64,000 bases of DNA. Source: Bacteroides stercoris ATCC 43183 (GTDB lineage Bacteria; Bacteroidota; Bacteroidia; Bacteroidales; Bacteroidaceae). Position 1 is the stretch's first letter. Every line of letters begins with the position of its first letter. Shown in pieces: positions 44,716 through 53,147 of the stretch. The translations under genes and the position numbers were made by a program. The notes under the pieces were generated by a model. That model saw only the letters and a program-made list of their open reading frames with translations, did not search any database and had not been told where the DNA came from. The DNA is taken from contig NZ_CP102262.1 in the NCBI RefSeq assembly GCF_025147325.1, forward strand, positions 2,728,001-2,792,000, given 5' to 3'.

Positions 44716-45813
44716 TTATTGAACGGGATTTATCCGCATGCCGTTTCTGACTTTCATCAGGGCTTTCGTCACATACCGCTCCTGCGGGGAAAGTCCTTGT
44801 TTTATCTGGCGCAGACTGTCACCTATCAGTTGTCCTGTTTCGATGTGACGGTAGTGTACGATGTCCGAGTCGTTGACTACGTACACGTATTTACCCAACT
44901 GGTCTGTGCCGATAGAAGCATCGGGTATCAGGATTGCGTTTTTCTGTTTTCCGTAAGGCAGCGTGATGCTGACATAAAGCCCGCTCTTCAAGATTCCTTT
45001 GGGATTATCCAGCCGGGCACGGATATTCAGCGTCCCGGTGTTCAAGTCTACATTGGGCGACAGATAATCCAACTGTGCCGGGTAATTCAGTATGCCGTCT
45101 TTCCCCAGGCTGACGTTAACCTGTTTGGGAATGCTGTCTCCTTGCTGCAATAACATGGCAAGCCATTGATTGTCGGCTACATTAAAATAAGAGTACAGAT
45201 GATCGTCTTTATAGACAGTGGCCAAAGTTACAGGTTGTACGCTGCCGTTTATATAGCTTCCTGCATCTGCAAGGTTGCGGCTGATTGTTCCGTTGAACGG
45301 GGCACGTACCGTACAGTAGCTCAAATTGGTCCGTGCCGTATTTAATGCAGCTTCGGCATTGCTTACCGCTGCCAGCGAAGTAGCTACATCCGACTTGGAT
45401 TGCAATACCTGTATCTGGCTGACGGCATCTGTTTTTGCTGCTTCCTGCATACGCGCATAATTACTCTGTGCATATTCAAGATTGGCACGTGCCGTATTCA
45501 AAGCGGCTTCCGCTTGCCTCACATTATCCTGATAAACAGTAGGCTCAATCTGGAAGAGCACCTGCCCCTGGCGTACCCGGCTGCCGGGTGCATAGGCTAT
45601 GGTCTGCAACGTTCCGCTGACTCTGCCCACTAAATCCACTGTTTTTTCAGAAGTCAGATAGCCGGGATAGTTTTTGGTAAGCGTAATGTTTTGCACACTT
45701 GGGCGGGCTACACTGATTTCCGGTACGGGCATTGCATGCGACGTTTCTTTTTTATTCCCGCATCCTGCCAACAAAGGTAGGGCAAGCAGGGCGATGTACA
45801 TTTGATTTTTCAT
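44716..45813 (-). CDS. RND efflux pump periplasmic adaptor lipoprotein (AcrA-like)
   Basis: A 365-residue membrane-fusion protein linking the RND permease to the outer-membrane channel. A lipoprotein signal ends in [10 protein letters not shown] with the cysteine at about 18. The barrel-sandwich (lipoyl) halves flank an alpha-hairpin rich in Ala, Asn and Gln ([20 protein letters not shown]), with repeated AALNTAR heptads. The beta-barrel segment [19 protein letters not shown] follows. The length matches the family. It lies between the TolC-like gene and the permease gene in the same orientation. Confidence 0.94.
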   Translation of the reverse strand: MKNQMYIALLALPLLAGCGNKKETSHAMPVPEISVARPSVQNITLTKNYPGYLTSEKTVDLVGRVSGTLQTIAYAPGSRVRQGQVLFQIEPTVYQDNVRQAEAALNTARANLEYAQSNYARMQEAAKTDAVSQIQVLQSKSDVATSLAAVSNAEAALNTARTNLSYCTVRAPFNGTISRNLADAGSYINGSVQPVTLATVYKDDHLYSYFNVADNQWLAMLLQQGDSIPKQVNVSLGKDGILNYPAQLDYLSPNVDLNTGTLNIRARLDNPKGILKSGLYVSITLPYGKQKNAILIPDASIGTDQLGKYVYVVNDSDIVHYRHIETGQLIGDSLRQIKQGLSPQERYVTKALMKVRNGMRINPVQ

Positions 45814-45892
45814 ATATGGTTCAGTTTAAATTCAGTTGAGTATGTATATATTATATATGTTTATTTATGATTTGCGGCTGATGTACCTAAAA

Positions 45893-47332
45893 TCATAATC
45901 CTGAAATGATGTTTCCGTACCCTCCCCCTAATGCTTTATAGAGAGAGATGAGTTCCTGCAGTGAGTTTCCTTGTGCTTGCGTCAGTTGGTTTTGATAAGC
46001 CAGCAATGAACGAAGGGCATCCAGAACATTTTGAAAAGGGGTTAGCCCCTGCTTATAGAGGTCTAATGACAGCTTCAACGTCTCCTCTCCCTGATTGCAT
46101 ACTTCGCGCAGGGCTACAATCTGCTTGATGGAATTGCGGTAGCCGTTCATGGCATTGTCTGTTTCCTGTACGGCTGTGAGCACGGTTTGGTTAAACTGAT
46201 GGATAGACTCGTCCAATTGCGCACGTGCCAGCCGGGTGGCATTAACCAGTTTTGTACCGTTGAAGAGTGTCCAACTGAGGCTTGGCGCTATTTCAAACGT
46301 CATACTGTTCCGTTTGGTGAAATCTTTCAGGTCATGGGAAGAATATCCTACGGAACCTTTTAGGAAAACCTGCGGCAGCCAATCGCTTTTAGAGGCACCG
46401 AGCAGGGCTGCCTGTGCGTTGATTTGCCGTTCGGCCTGCCGGATATCCGGACGACGGAGCAGTAAGTCGGCAGGAATACCTATGCCTACAGGTTCCATAT
46501 AGTCGGGAAGTTTGCCGTTCTGTTCCAATGTGGGACGAAGGTCTTGGGGATAAGTTCCGAGCAGAATGGCCAGAGTGGTGATGTATTGATTGATACCTGC
46601 CTCCAGTTGGGGAACAGACGCTTTGGTACTGTAATATACAGACTTGGCTTGAGACACATCCAGTTTGGAAACCAATCCGGTCTTGTAGCGCACTTGGGTA
46701 ATCTCAAGCACTGCGGCTTGCGTATTGCAATTGCGGATGACCACTTTTAATTCCTGCTGTAATTCACGCAGCCCGATGTAGGCCGATGCTACCTGCGCGC
46801 ATAGCGATATCATGACAGAGGTATATTCTTCCTTGCTGGCGGCAAAATTTTCACGTTGCGCTTTTACCCGTTGCCGGATACTGCCGAATATATCCAGTTC
46901 CCAGCTTGCATTGAGCGAGGCGCTGTATGCCCCGGTTATGGATTGCGGTGCTTCACTTACATTGCCGCTGCTTTGTTGGCGTGCCCATCCGCCATTCAGG
47001 GAAACGGAAGGGAAGAAACTCCCCCGCTCTATCCGCCAATTGGCTTTAGCCATATCCATACGGTCTATGGCTGAAAGCACCGAAAAATTCCCGGCGGATG
47101 CCGTTGCTATCAGCGAATCGAGCATCGGATCGCCAAAGGCTTTCCACCATTTATCGTCTACCGGCTGTATTTGGCTGCCGAACAGATTATCGTCTCCGGG
47201 AATGGTATGGGCAGTGCCGGTTCCCCAGCCTTGCGGAAGCGGCTTTTCCAAGTAGCTATTGCCTTTTTGCGCCCATGCCGCAAAAGAGAAACATAGAATG
47301 AGCAATGTACTGCTCCAAGCTTTTAGAGTCAT
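45893..47332 (-). CDS. Outer-membrane efflux channel (TolC/OprM family)
   Basis: A 479-residue outer-membrane factor with a signal peptide (WSSTLLILCFSFAAWAQ), no lipobox, and two OEP repeats. Characteristic features are NASWELDIFGSIRQRVKAQR, LLRRPDIRQAERQINAQAAL (the hallmark of the NodT/OprM subgroup), and a second unit ending KLSLDLYKQGLTPFQNVLDA. It is the first gene of the pump operon, 80 bp ahead of the adaptor, and forms the trimeric exit duct. A terminator of the neighbouring cluster lies directly before its start. Confidence 0.94.
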   Translation of the reverse strand: MTLKAWSSTLLILCFSFAAWAQKGNSYLEKPLPQGWGTGTAHTIPGDDNLFGSQIQPVDDKWWKAFGDPMLDSLIATASAGNFSVLSAIDRMDMAKANWRIERGSFFPSVSLNGGWARQQSSGNVSEAPQSITGAYSASLNASWELDIFGSIRQRVKAQRENFAASKEEYTSVMISLCAQVASAYIGLRELQQELKVVIRNCNTQAAVLEITQVRYKTGLVSKLDVSQAKSVYYSTKASVPQLEAGINQYITTLAILLGTYPQDLRPTLEQNGKLPDYMEPVGIGIPADLLLRRPDIRQAERQINAQAALLGASKSDWLPQVFLKGSVGYSSHDLKDFTKRNSMTFEIAPSLSWTLFNGTKLVNATRLARAQLDESIHQFNQTVLTAVQETDNAMNGYRNSIKQIVALREVCNQGEETLKLSLDLYKQGLTPFQNVLDALRSLLAYQNQLTQAQGNSLQELISLYKALGGGYGNIISGL

Positions 47333-47336
47333 AAAA

Positions 47337-47384
47337 AAAGGTTTAAGTTGTTATTTTATGGGATTGATAACAACCTAAACCTTT
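47337..47384 (-). terminator. Terminator of the zinc-ribbon/Nif3/FetAB cluster
   Basis: Arms AAAGGTTTAAGTTGTTAT (47337-47354) and ATAACAACCTAAACCTTT (47367-47384) pair with one G-T; on the minus strand a T-run follows. It lies 28 bp past the zinc-ribbon stop and directly in front of the efflux channel gene. Confidence 0.8.
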
Positions 47385-47411
47385 ATTTGTTTATCGCGAT
47401 TCTTGCGGAAT

Positions 47412-48242
47412 TTATTCAGCGTCTGCTGCTTTCTTTCTGCTCCTTGTTGTCTTTTCCTTTACCGGTTCCTCTTTCACTTCCGGAGCAATACCTGCCAGTT
47501 CCGGGTCAATCATGATACGTCCGCAGTACTCGCAAACGATGATTTTCTTACGTGAACGGATGTCCAGTTGTCTTTGGGGCGGGATCTTGTTGAAACAGCC
47601 GCCGCAAGCATCGCGCTGTACGTAAACGATACCCAGACCGTTGCGTGAGTTCTTGCGGATACGCTTGAAGGATTGAAGCAGACGCGGCTCTATTTTAGTT
47701 TCGAGTTCTTTGGCTTTGTCTCTCAGCTTTTCTTCTTCCTGTTTGGTTTCGGAGATGATTTCGTCCAGCTCATTCTTCTTTACTTCAAGGTCTTTTTGTC
47801 TTTCTTCCAAGGCAGCGGTGCTGTCTGCGGCTTCCTGAGACTTTACTTCTTCATCGGCAGAGAACTCTTTGATTCTCTTTTCGCAGAGTTCGATTTCCAA
47901 GGTCTGGAACTCGATTTCTTTGCTCAGGAAGTCATACTCGCGGTTATTGCGCACATTTTCCTGCTGCTCTTTATATTTGGCTACAGAAGCCTTTGCGGTT
48001 TCGATTTCCACTTTCTTCGTTGCGATAGCAGATTTCAAATCGGCAACTTCCGACTGGATTCTTTCGATGCGGGTGCTCAGACCGGCAATTTCATCTTCCA
48101 AGTCTTGCACTTCCAAAGGAAGCTCGCCTCTCAACGTCTTGATTTCATCAATTTTAGACAACATGGTCTGTAGCTGGAACAAGGCTTTCAATTTCTGTTC
48201 CACTGTCAATTCCTGGGGATCTTTTTTTGCTTCTTTAGCCAT
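47412..48242 (-). CDS. Coiled-coil protein with C-terminal C4 zinc ribbon
   Basis: A 276-residue cytoplasmic protein. Residues about 15-190 form a long antiparallel coiled coil rich in Glu, Lys and Leu (LEDEIAGLSTRIERIQSEVA). A zinc ribbon follows, with CGGCFNKIPPQRQLD and CEYCGRIMIDPEL supplying four cysteines, and a Lys/Glu-rich tail (EEPVKEKTTRSRKKA). It belongs to the CT398-like family, which has been linked to nucleic acid or sigma-factor binding but is not well characterised. It starts 5 bp after the Nif3-like gene, so the two are surely co-transcribed; this pairing is common in bacteria. Confidence 0.85.
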   Translation of the reverse strand: MAKEAKKDPQELTVEQKLKALFQLQTMLSKIDEIKTLRGELPLEVQDLEDEIAGLSTRIERIQSEVADLKSAIATKKVEIETAKASVAKYKEQQENVRNNREYDFLSKEIEFQTLEIELCEKRIKEFSADEEVKSQEAADSTAALEERQKDLEVKKNELDEIISETKQEEEKLRDKAKELETKIEPRLLQSFKRIRKNSRNGLGIVYVQRDACGGCFNKIPPQRQLDIRSRKKIIVCEYCGRIMIDPELAGIAPEVKEEPVKEKTTRSRKKAADAE

Positions 48243-48247
48243 TTTAA

Positions 48248-49342
48248 TTACATGTATTTTATGGGATTTGTATTTATCTTGCTTTGTTGTACTTCAACAT
48301 TAGGAAATAAATCCCGGATTATTGTATAAAATATTTCTTTTGTATATTGTTCGCTTTCATAATGCCCTATCTCTGCCAGCAGGATATCCGTGTCATGGCC
48401 GAAATAATCGTGATACTTTATTTCACCCGTGATGAAAACGTCTGCACGGTTGCGTATGGCAAGCGGCATGAGAAAAGCTCCTGCACCGCCACACAAGGCA
48501 ACGGTCTGTATCTCCCGCCCGGTGAGCTTGTTGTGTTTCAGACAACCCACTTCAAAGGTTTTCTTGATACGCTTTAGGAACTCCAACTCGGTTTCCGGAG
48601 TTTCCAATTCGCCGATAACGCCTGCTCCGGCTTGTTGCCAGGAGTTCTGCAACGGATATAAATCAAATGCAGGTTCTTCGTACGGATGTGCGGCAAGTAA
48701 CGCTTTGATAACTTCTGCTTTCCGGTAAGTCGGCAGAATGGTTTCGATGCGCGTCTCCTTTTCCACATGCAGCTCGCCGATTTTTCCGCAATAAGGATTG
48801 GCGCTTTCAAGAGCACGGAACATCCCCTCGCCTTCCACATTGTAGCTGCACGAATCATAATTGCCGATACATCCGCATCCGGCAGATGCCAATGCTGTGC
48901 GTACTTCTTCCGCCCGGGTTGCGGAAACAAATGTTACCAATTTCAGCAAAGCGTTTTCCTTAGCTTCCAGTACACGTACATTCTTCAATCCGATTTTTTC
49001 GGCAATCTTGAAATTCACTCCTTCCGGCGCATTATCCAGATTAGTGTGGGCGGAATAGATAACAATGTCGTTCTTGATAGCTTTCAAGATACAACGCTCC
49101 ACGTAATCTTTTCCCGTAATGGATTTATAACCCTTAAAAATAAGCGGATGATGCGATATCACAAGATTATATCCTAACGCAATCGCTTCATCCAGCACGG
49201 CTTCAGTAACGTCAAGACACAACAAAGCCCCTGTTGCTTCCGCATCTGTCAATCCGATTTGCAGGCCGGCATTATCAAATCCGTCTTGCAATGGCAGAGG
49301 CGCGAACCGTTCAAGGGCGCTTACTATCTCCTTAATTTTCAT
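48248..49342 (-). CDS. Nif3-like dinuclear metal centre protein
   Basis: A 364-residue member of the NIF3/DUF34 family, which forms a hexameric ring with a two-metal site and may act as a GTP cyclohydrolase I-type enzyme. Metal ligands are in NLVISHHPLIF and SAHTNLDNAPEGVN at the N-terminal half, and TGEIKYHDYFG and IGHYESEQ near the end. A central insertion of about 120 residues (IETILPTYRKAEVIKALLAA, HPYEEPAFDLYPLQN) is the PII-like domain of the long form. The ATG at 49342 was chosen over 49366 since it opens the family motif MKIKEIVSALE. A -7 box (plus strand 49364-49371) lies just upstream. Confidence 0.9.
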   Translation of the reverse strand: MKIKEIVSALERFAPLPLQDGFDNAGLQIGLTDAEATGALLCLDVTEAVLDEAIALGYNLVISHHPLIFKGYKSITGKDYVERCILKAIKNDIVIYSAHTNLDNAPEGVNFKIAEKIGLKNVRVLEAKENALLKLVTFVSATRAEEVRTALASAGCGCIGNYDSCSYNVEGEGMFRALESANPYCGKIGELHVEKETRIETILPTYRKAEVIKALLAAHPYEEPAFDLYPLQNSWQQAGAGVIGELETPETELEFLKRIKKTFEVGCLKHNKLTGREIQTVALCGGAGAFLMPLAIRNRADVFITGEIKYHDYFGHDTDILLAEIGHYESEQYTKEIFYTIIRDLFPNVEVQQSKINTNPIKYM

Positions 49343-49386
49343 TATCAGTAGAAAATTTGGTTGCAAAGATATGAAAAAGTAGCGAA

Positions 49387-50193
49387 TTACGGCTTACTTT
49401 TACCTTTTTTTTCTACCATGACCGGCCGTAGCTTTCCATAAGCGTCGAAAGACTTACGCGAAGCCAGTGAAATGGTTATCATCAGCGAAAGCATGGATGC
49501 CGTAAATGTGATAACCATAATCATCATCTGATATTTGATGGCGACATTCGGACTGCTTCCCCCTAATATCTGTCCGATCATTGTTCCGGGAAACGCCACC
49601 AAGCCCATGACGGAGATATTGGCGATGAGCGGACTGAATGCCTTGATAATAGCCTGACGGATAAACGGTGCCTGCGCTTCTGTACGGGTAGCCCCGTTGC
49701 CAAGCAGATAGCGGTAAAGCTGTTGCTCGCGTTTCAATCCGCTATAATAGGTATTCAGGGCTATAACATTGCTGGATAGCATGTTTCCCATCAGTATGCC
49801 GAAAATAGGAATGAAGTATTGAGCGCTGAATACATTTTCAAGACGCAACACGATTCCTATAAAATACATCCCCACGCATACTACGCTACATAGGAAACCT
49901 ACGGATATAGGTATCAGCAGTATCTTGCGCTTCAGTTGTGTACGCGCCAGTGCCGTTTGCGAAGCTACGAGTATCATGACGATTACCCACAGGAAATTAA
50001 TCCACGGATTATTCCAAAGAAAAAGGTATTTCAGATAAATGCCGATGAAGAAAAGCTGCACAATCATGCGTGCCGTACCGATAAGGGTTGCACGTAGCAG
50101 GCCGGTCTTGAATTTCCATATATAGAATAATGGGACTGACAACAAGAGCAGTCCGATACCCAGGCTGAGGTATGATATGTCGATAGTTCCCAT
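49387..50193 (-). CDS. fetB: FetB-like ABC transporter permease (UPF0014)
   Basis: A 268-residue membrane protein with seven or so helices, matching the FetB/YbbM family; in E. coli FetAB exports iron and protects from oxidative stress. Motifs include GTARMIVQLFFIGIYLKYLF near the start, LGNGATRTEAQAPFIRQAI, and VAFPGTMIGQILGGSSPNVA. It pairs with the ATPase gene at 50507, with a 92-residue membrane protein gene between the two. Gaps are 12 and 22 bp, so all three form an operon. The substrate is inferred, not shown. Confidence 0.9.
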   Translation of the reverse strand: MGTIDISYLSLGIGLLLLSVPLFYIWKFKTGLLRATLIGTARMIVQLFFIGIYLKYLFLWNNPWINFLWVIVMILVASQTALARTQLKRKILLIPISVGFLCSVVCVGMYFIGIVLRLENVFSAQYFIPIFGILMGNMLSSNVIALNTYYSGLKREQQLYRYLLGNGATRTEAQAPFIRQAIIKAFSPLIANISVMGLVAFPGTMIGQILGGSSPNVAIKYQMMIMVITFTASMLSLMITISLASRKSFDAYGKLRPVMVEKKGKSKP

Positions 50194-50205
50194 GAATACT
50201 TTGAA

Positions 50206-50484
50206 TTAGCGGGTAAATAGGAAAACCAATACAGATGCAATAATAATGCAAACTCCCATAACAATCAGCATCATGCGTACAGTATGTTTCTGTTCGGAAC
50301 ATTCCTTTTGCCGGGTAAGTCTGGTTATTTTCTCCATATCTTCTGCGGTTGTGTTGTGGGGCATGCCGCACCCTTTGTGCATTTTATCCAAACGCTCGTT
50401 GAGACGTTCCCGGCGAAGAAGGCGTAAATTACGGTTCTCCTTATCACGGCGTATCATATCAAAAACAAATCCGGCAAAACTCAT
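50206..50484 (-). CDS. Small membrane protein between fetA-like and fetB-like genes
   Basis: A 92-residue protein of unknown function. The N-terminal two thirds are highly charged (MIRRDKENRNLRLLRRERLN), the middle has HKGCGMPHNTTAEDMEKITR, and a single C-terminal helix (MMLIVMGVCIIIASVLVFLF) would anchor it with the charged part in the cytoplasm. It sits within the FetAB-like operon, which suggests a link to the exporter, but no family is recognised. The frame has normal codon use and tight spacing (12 bp and 22 bp), so it is very probably real. Confidence 0.75.
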   Translation of the reverse strand: MSFAGFVFDMIRRDKENRNLRLLRRERLNERLDKMHKGCGMPHNTTAEDMEKITRLTRQKECSEQKHTVRMMLIVMGVCIIIASVLVFLFTR

Positions 50485-50506
50485 GGCTTTATTTTTATCA
50501 GGTTTA

Positions 50507-51127
50507 TTACATTATTATATGTCTGTCGCATCCTTTGGCGAAACCCATGTCGTGCGATACCGCCAGTATGGCGGTTCCCTTTCGGGTTTGATGCCGTAAA
50601 AAGGCAAGAACTCTTTCCGTAGAGCCCGAATCGAGTGCCGAAGTTGGCTCGTCCACAATGATTAACGGCTTGTTGGTCATGGAAGCTACAGCTATCATCA
50701 TACGTTGGCGTTGGCCGCCGGATATCTCATTTACACGTTTATAATATAGCTCTCTTTCCAAACCTAATTCTTCAAAGCAATTGAATAATTGCCTTTCGGA
50801 GAACGGTGTGGCTCGATTGGCTTTCAGGCTGAAAGGCAGTTGTATCATGTCTTTTACCCATTCTAACGGTAGTGCCAATTCTTGTGGAATCCAGGCTATT
50901 TGTTTGCGAATAAGGTCTATGCTGTTTTTATCCGATACGATGTCATTGACCGTAATACGTCCTTCTTTTAATGGAGTAAATCCCAGTATGGCATTGAGAA
51001 GAGATGTTTTTCCACACCCCGACGAGCCGGAAATGCTGGCAATCTCTCCCCTCTCCAATTGCAGGTTGAAGTTGGAGAATAGCACATCATTACCGTATGC
51101 AATACTGGCATCCTCTATTTGTAGCAT
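50507..51127 (-). CDS. fetA: FetA-like ABC transporter ATP-binding protein
   Basis: A 206-residue ATPase with Walker A GSSGCGKTS at about 34-42, Q-loop in WIPQELALPLEWV, signature ISGGQRQRMMIA, Walker B PLIIVDEPTSALD, and H-loop AVSHDMGF. It is short, as FetA/YbbL proteins are. It heads the operon with the 92-residue protein and the FetB-like permease. A -7 box (CAAAGGTA on the plus strand, 51153-51160) lies 25 bp upstream of the start, back to back with the promoter of the DUF2148 gene. Confidence 0.9.
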   Translation of the reverse strand: MLQIEDASIAYGNDVLFSNFNLQLERGEIASISGSSGCGKTSLLNAILGFTPLKEGRITVNDIVSDKNSIDLIRKQIAWIPQELALPLEWVKDMIQLPFSLKANRATPFSERQLFNCFEELGLERELYYKRVNEISGGQRQRMMIAVASMTNKPLIIVDEPTSALDSGSTERVLAFLRHQTRKGTAILAVSHDMGFAKGCDRHIIM

Positions 51128-51172
51128 AAATAAATTCTTTAGTCGTTAGTTGCAAAGGTAAGGAAAAAAGAT

Positions 51173-51203
51173 TTGCATACATAACTTTATACTTTTATCT
51201 TTG
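51173..51203 (+). promoter_or_regulatory. Promoter of the DUF2148 gene
   Basis: TTG at 51173-51175, a 20-bp spacer and TATCTTTG at 51196-51203, 28 bp before the ATG. Confidence 0.68.
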
Positions 51204-51231
51204 TGTCACTAATTAATTCGGGAGAAAAAGT

Positions 51232-51771
51232 ATGATACAGAACGAACGGGATTGCCGCCATGAACATGTGCTGGGCGTGGCAAGGCAAATGATGACTGCC
51301 GCACGCACAGCTCCTAAAGGGAAAGGTGTAGATGTAATAGAAGCAGCACTGGTTACAGGAGAAGACCTGAAAAAGCTTTCAGAAAAAATGAATGCTATGG
51401 CAGAAGAACTGGGTATGAAGTTCTTTCTGCGTGATGCGGCAAATGTCCTGCAGGCAGAATGTGTCGTTATAATAGGTACGCGCGAGCAGGCGCAGGGATT
51501 GAACTGCGGTCATTGTGGCTTTCCTACTTGTGCCGGGCGTACGGAGGGTGTGCCATGTGCCTTGAATACGGTTGATGTGGGGATTGCCGTCGGCTCCGCT
51601 TGTGCCACGGCTGCCGACATGCGGGTAGATACCCGGGTAATGTTCTCTGCCGGACTGGCCGCACAGCGAATGAACTGGCTGAAAGATTGCAAGACTGTAT
51701 TCGCCATTCCGGTCAGTGCCTCTTCCAAGAACCCGTTCTTTGACAGGAAGCCTAAGGAAGAAAAGAAATAA
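51232..51771 (+). CDS. DUF2148 ferredoxin-like domain protein
   Basis: A 179-residue protein with four cysteines arranged as an iron-sulfur type motif: GLNCGHCGFPTCAGRTEGVP, with a further Cys in CALNTVDVGIAVGSACATAA. The N-terminal half starts with MTAARTAPKGKGVDVIEAAL, typical of the family. The function is unknown; the CxxCxxxxC spacing suggests a cluster-binding redox protein related to the CODH gamma-type Fe-S domain. It is a single-gene unit with a good promoter, divergent from the FetAB-like operon. The 21-bp repeat array lies just downstream. Confidence 0.87.
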   Translation: MIQNERDCRHEHVLGVARQMMTAARTAPKGKGVDVIEAALVTGEDLKKLSEKMNAMAEELGMKFFLRDAANVLQAECVVIIGTREQAQGLNCGHCGFPTCAGRTEGVPCALNTVDVGIAVGSACATAADMRVDTRVMFSAGLAAQRMNWLKDCKTVFAIPVSASSKNPFFDRKPKEEKK

Positions 51772-51787
51772 AATGCATTGCCGAATC

Positions 51788-51892
51788 TGAAGTTGAGAAC
51801 GGGAAACGTAAAGTTGAACTTTAGCGGCGTAGAGTTGAACTTCAGAACTCTAAAGTGGCACTTTAGAAATGCAGAATAGAACTTTGCGTAAA
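51788..51892. repeat. 21-bp periodic array of TAAAGT-N3-ACTTTA palindromes
   Basis: Five contiguous units start at 51788, 51809, 51830, 51851 and 51872, exactly 21 bp apart. The best units are TAAAGTTGAACTTTA (51809-51823) and TAAAGTGGCACTTTA (51851-51865); TAGAGTTGAACTTCA lies between them, and the outer units keep one half (TGAAGTTGA and ACTTTG). It fills most of the gap before aguA. Confidence 0.78.
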
Positions 51893-52034
51893 TTAAGATT
51901 AGGGAGCATCGGTATTCAGGCTTCATTATCTTACTTGACGAATTAAATAACTTAGAATTGATATGGGATATTTTGTTGGAATTCCATTGGGCGGAGCTGC
52001 CGAAAAGGACTGTCAGGTGCGTTTCGGTAAGAAC

Positions 52035-53078
52035 ATGACCTTTCAAGTGGAAACGCGCGCTCCTCACCTGCCGGCGGAGTGGGCATTGCAGAGTGGCGTA
52101 CAGCTTACATGGCCTCATGCGGATACGGATTGGGCCTATATGCTTGAAGAAGTGCAGCAATGTTTTATTGCCATTGCTTCCGAGATAGCCAAGCGGGAGT
52201 TGCTGTTGATTGTAACTCCGGAACCTGAAGAGGTAAGAAAGCAAATTTCCGCGACAGTGGATATGGATAATGTTCGCTTCCTGAAATGTGAAACGAATGA
52301 TACCTGGGCACGCGACCATGGAGCTGTCACTATGGTAGATACGGACGGTCCGTCTCTGCTTGATTTTACTTTTAATGGCTGGGGACTGAAGTTTGCTTCG
52401 GATAAAGATAATCAAATTACACGTCGGGCTGTTGAAGCCGAAATCTTAAAAGGCCGGTATATAAACCGTTTGGGCTTTGTGCTGGAAGGCGGCTCCATTG
52501 AGAGTGACGGCATGGGAACATTGCTTACCACTTCAGAATGCCTGTTGTCGCCTAACCGTAACGGCCAGTTGAATAAGGTGGAGATTGAGGAGTATCTTCG
52601 GTCTACATTCCATCTTGAACGGGTACTTTGGCTGGATTACGGTTATCTGGCCGGAGATGATACGGACAGTCATATAGATACGCTTGCCCGTTTTTGTTCG
52701 CCGGATACGATTGCCTATGTGCAGTGCAGGGACGTGAATGACGAGCATTATGAGGAGCTGCACCGAATGGAAGAACAGCTTAAAACGTTCCGGACACTTG
52801 CCGGAGAACCTTATAGACTGTTGGCATTGCCGATGGCCGATAAGATAGAAGCGGAGGGCGAAAGGCTGCCGGCTACGTATGCCAACTTCTTGATAATGAA
52901 TGATGCAGTGTTATATCCCACATATAACCAGCCGGAGAATGATATGCATGCCAAAGAGGTGTTGCAAATGGCTTTTCCCAAGCATGAAATTGTAGGTGTA
53001 GACTGCCGTGCTTTGATAAAACAACATGGCTCGCTGCATTGTGTCACGATGCAATATCCGATAGGAGTAATCAGATAA
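52035..53078 (+). CDS. aguA: Agmatine deiminase
   Basis: AguA hydrolyses agmatine to N-carbamoylputrescine and ammonia, the first step of arginine-derived putrescine synthesis. The protein belongs to the guanidino-group-modifying superfamily (the Porphyromonas-type deiminase family). Motifs seen are PAEWALQSGVQLTWPHADTDW, ETNDTWARDHGA, GLKFASDKDNQ, VLEGGSIESDGMGTLLTT, DDTDSHIDTLARF, and the catalytic cysteine in GSLHCVTMQYP near the C-terminus. ATG at 52035 (347 residues) gives a family-like start; an in-frame ATG at 51963 would add 24 residues that resemble no homologue. AguB follows after 69 bp. Confidence 0.92.
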   Translation: MTFQVETRAPHLPAEWALQSGVQLTWPHADTDWAYMLEEVQQCFIAIASEIAKRELLLIVTPEPEEVRKQISATVDMDNVRFLKCETNDTWARDHGAVTMVDTDGPSLLDFTFNGWGLKFASDKDNQITRRAVEAEILKGRYINRLGFVLEGGSIESDGMGTLLTTSECLLSPNRNGQLNKVEIEEYLRSTFHLERVLWLDYGYLAGDDTDSHIDTLARFCSPDTIAYVQCRDVNDEHYEELHRMEEQLKTFRTLAGEPYRLLALPMADKIEAEGERLPATYANFLIMNDAVLYPTYNQPENDMHAKEVLQMAFPKHEIVGVDCRALIKQHGSLHCVTMQYPIGVIR

Positions 53079-53147
53079 AGGTATGAAAGTTATCAATTTC
53101 GTTTTTTGTGGGATATTTATAAAAAACATTTAAAAGAAATATAGATT

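Noticed and set aside
51963..52034. Longer agmatine deiminase N-terminus from the ATG at 51963
   Set aside because: The extra 24 residues resemble no known AguA start; however, the possibility cannot be excluded from sequence alone.
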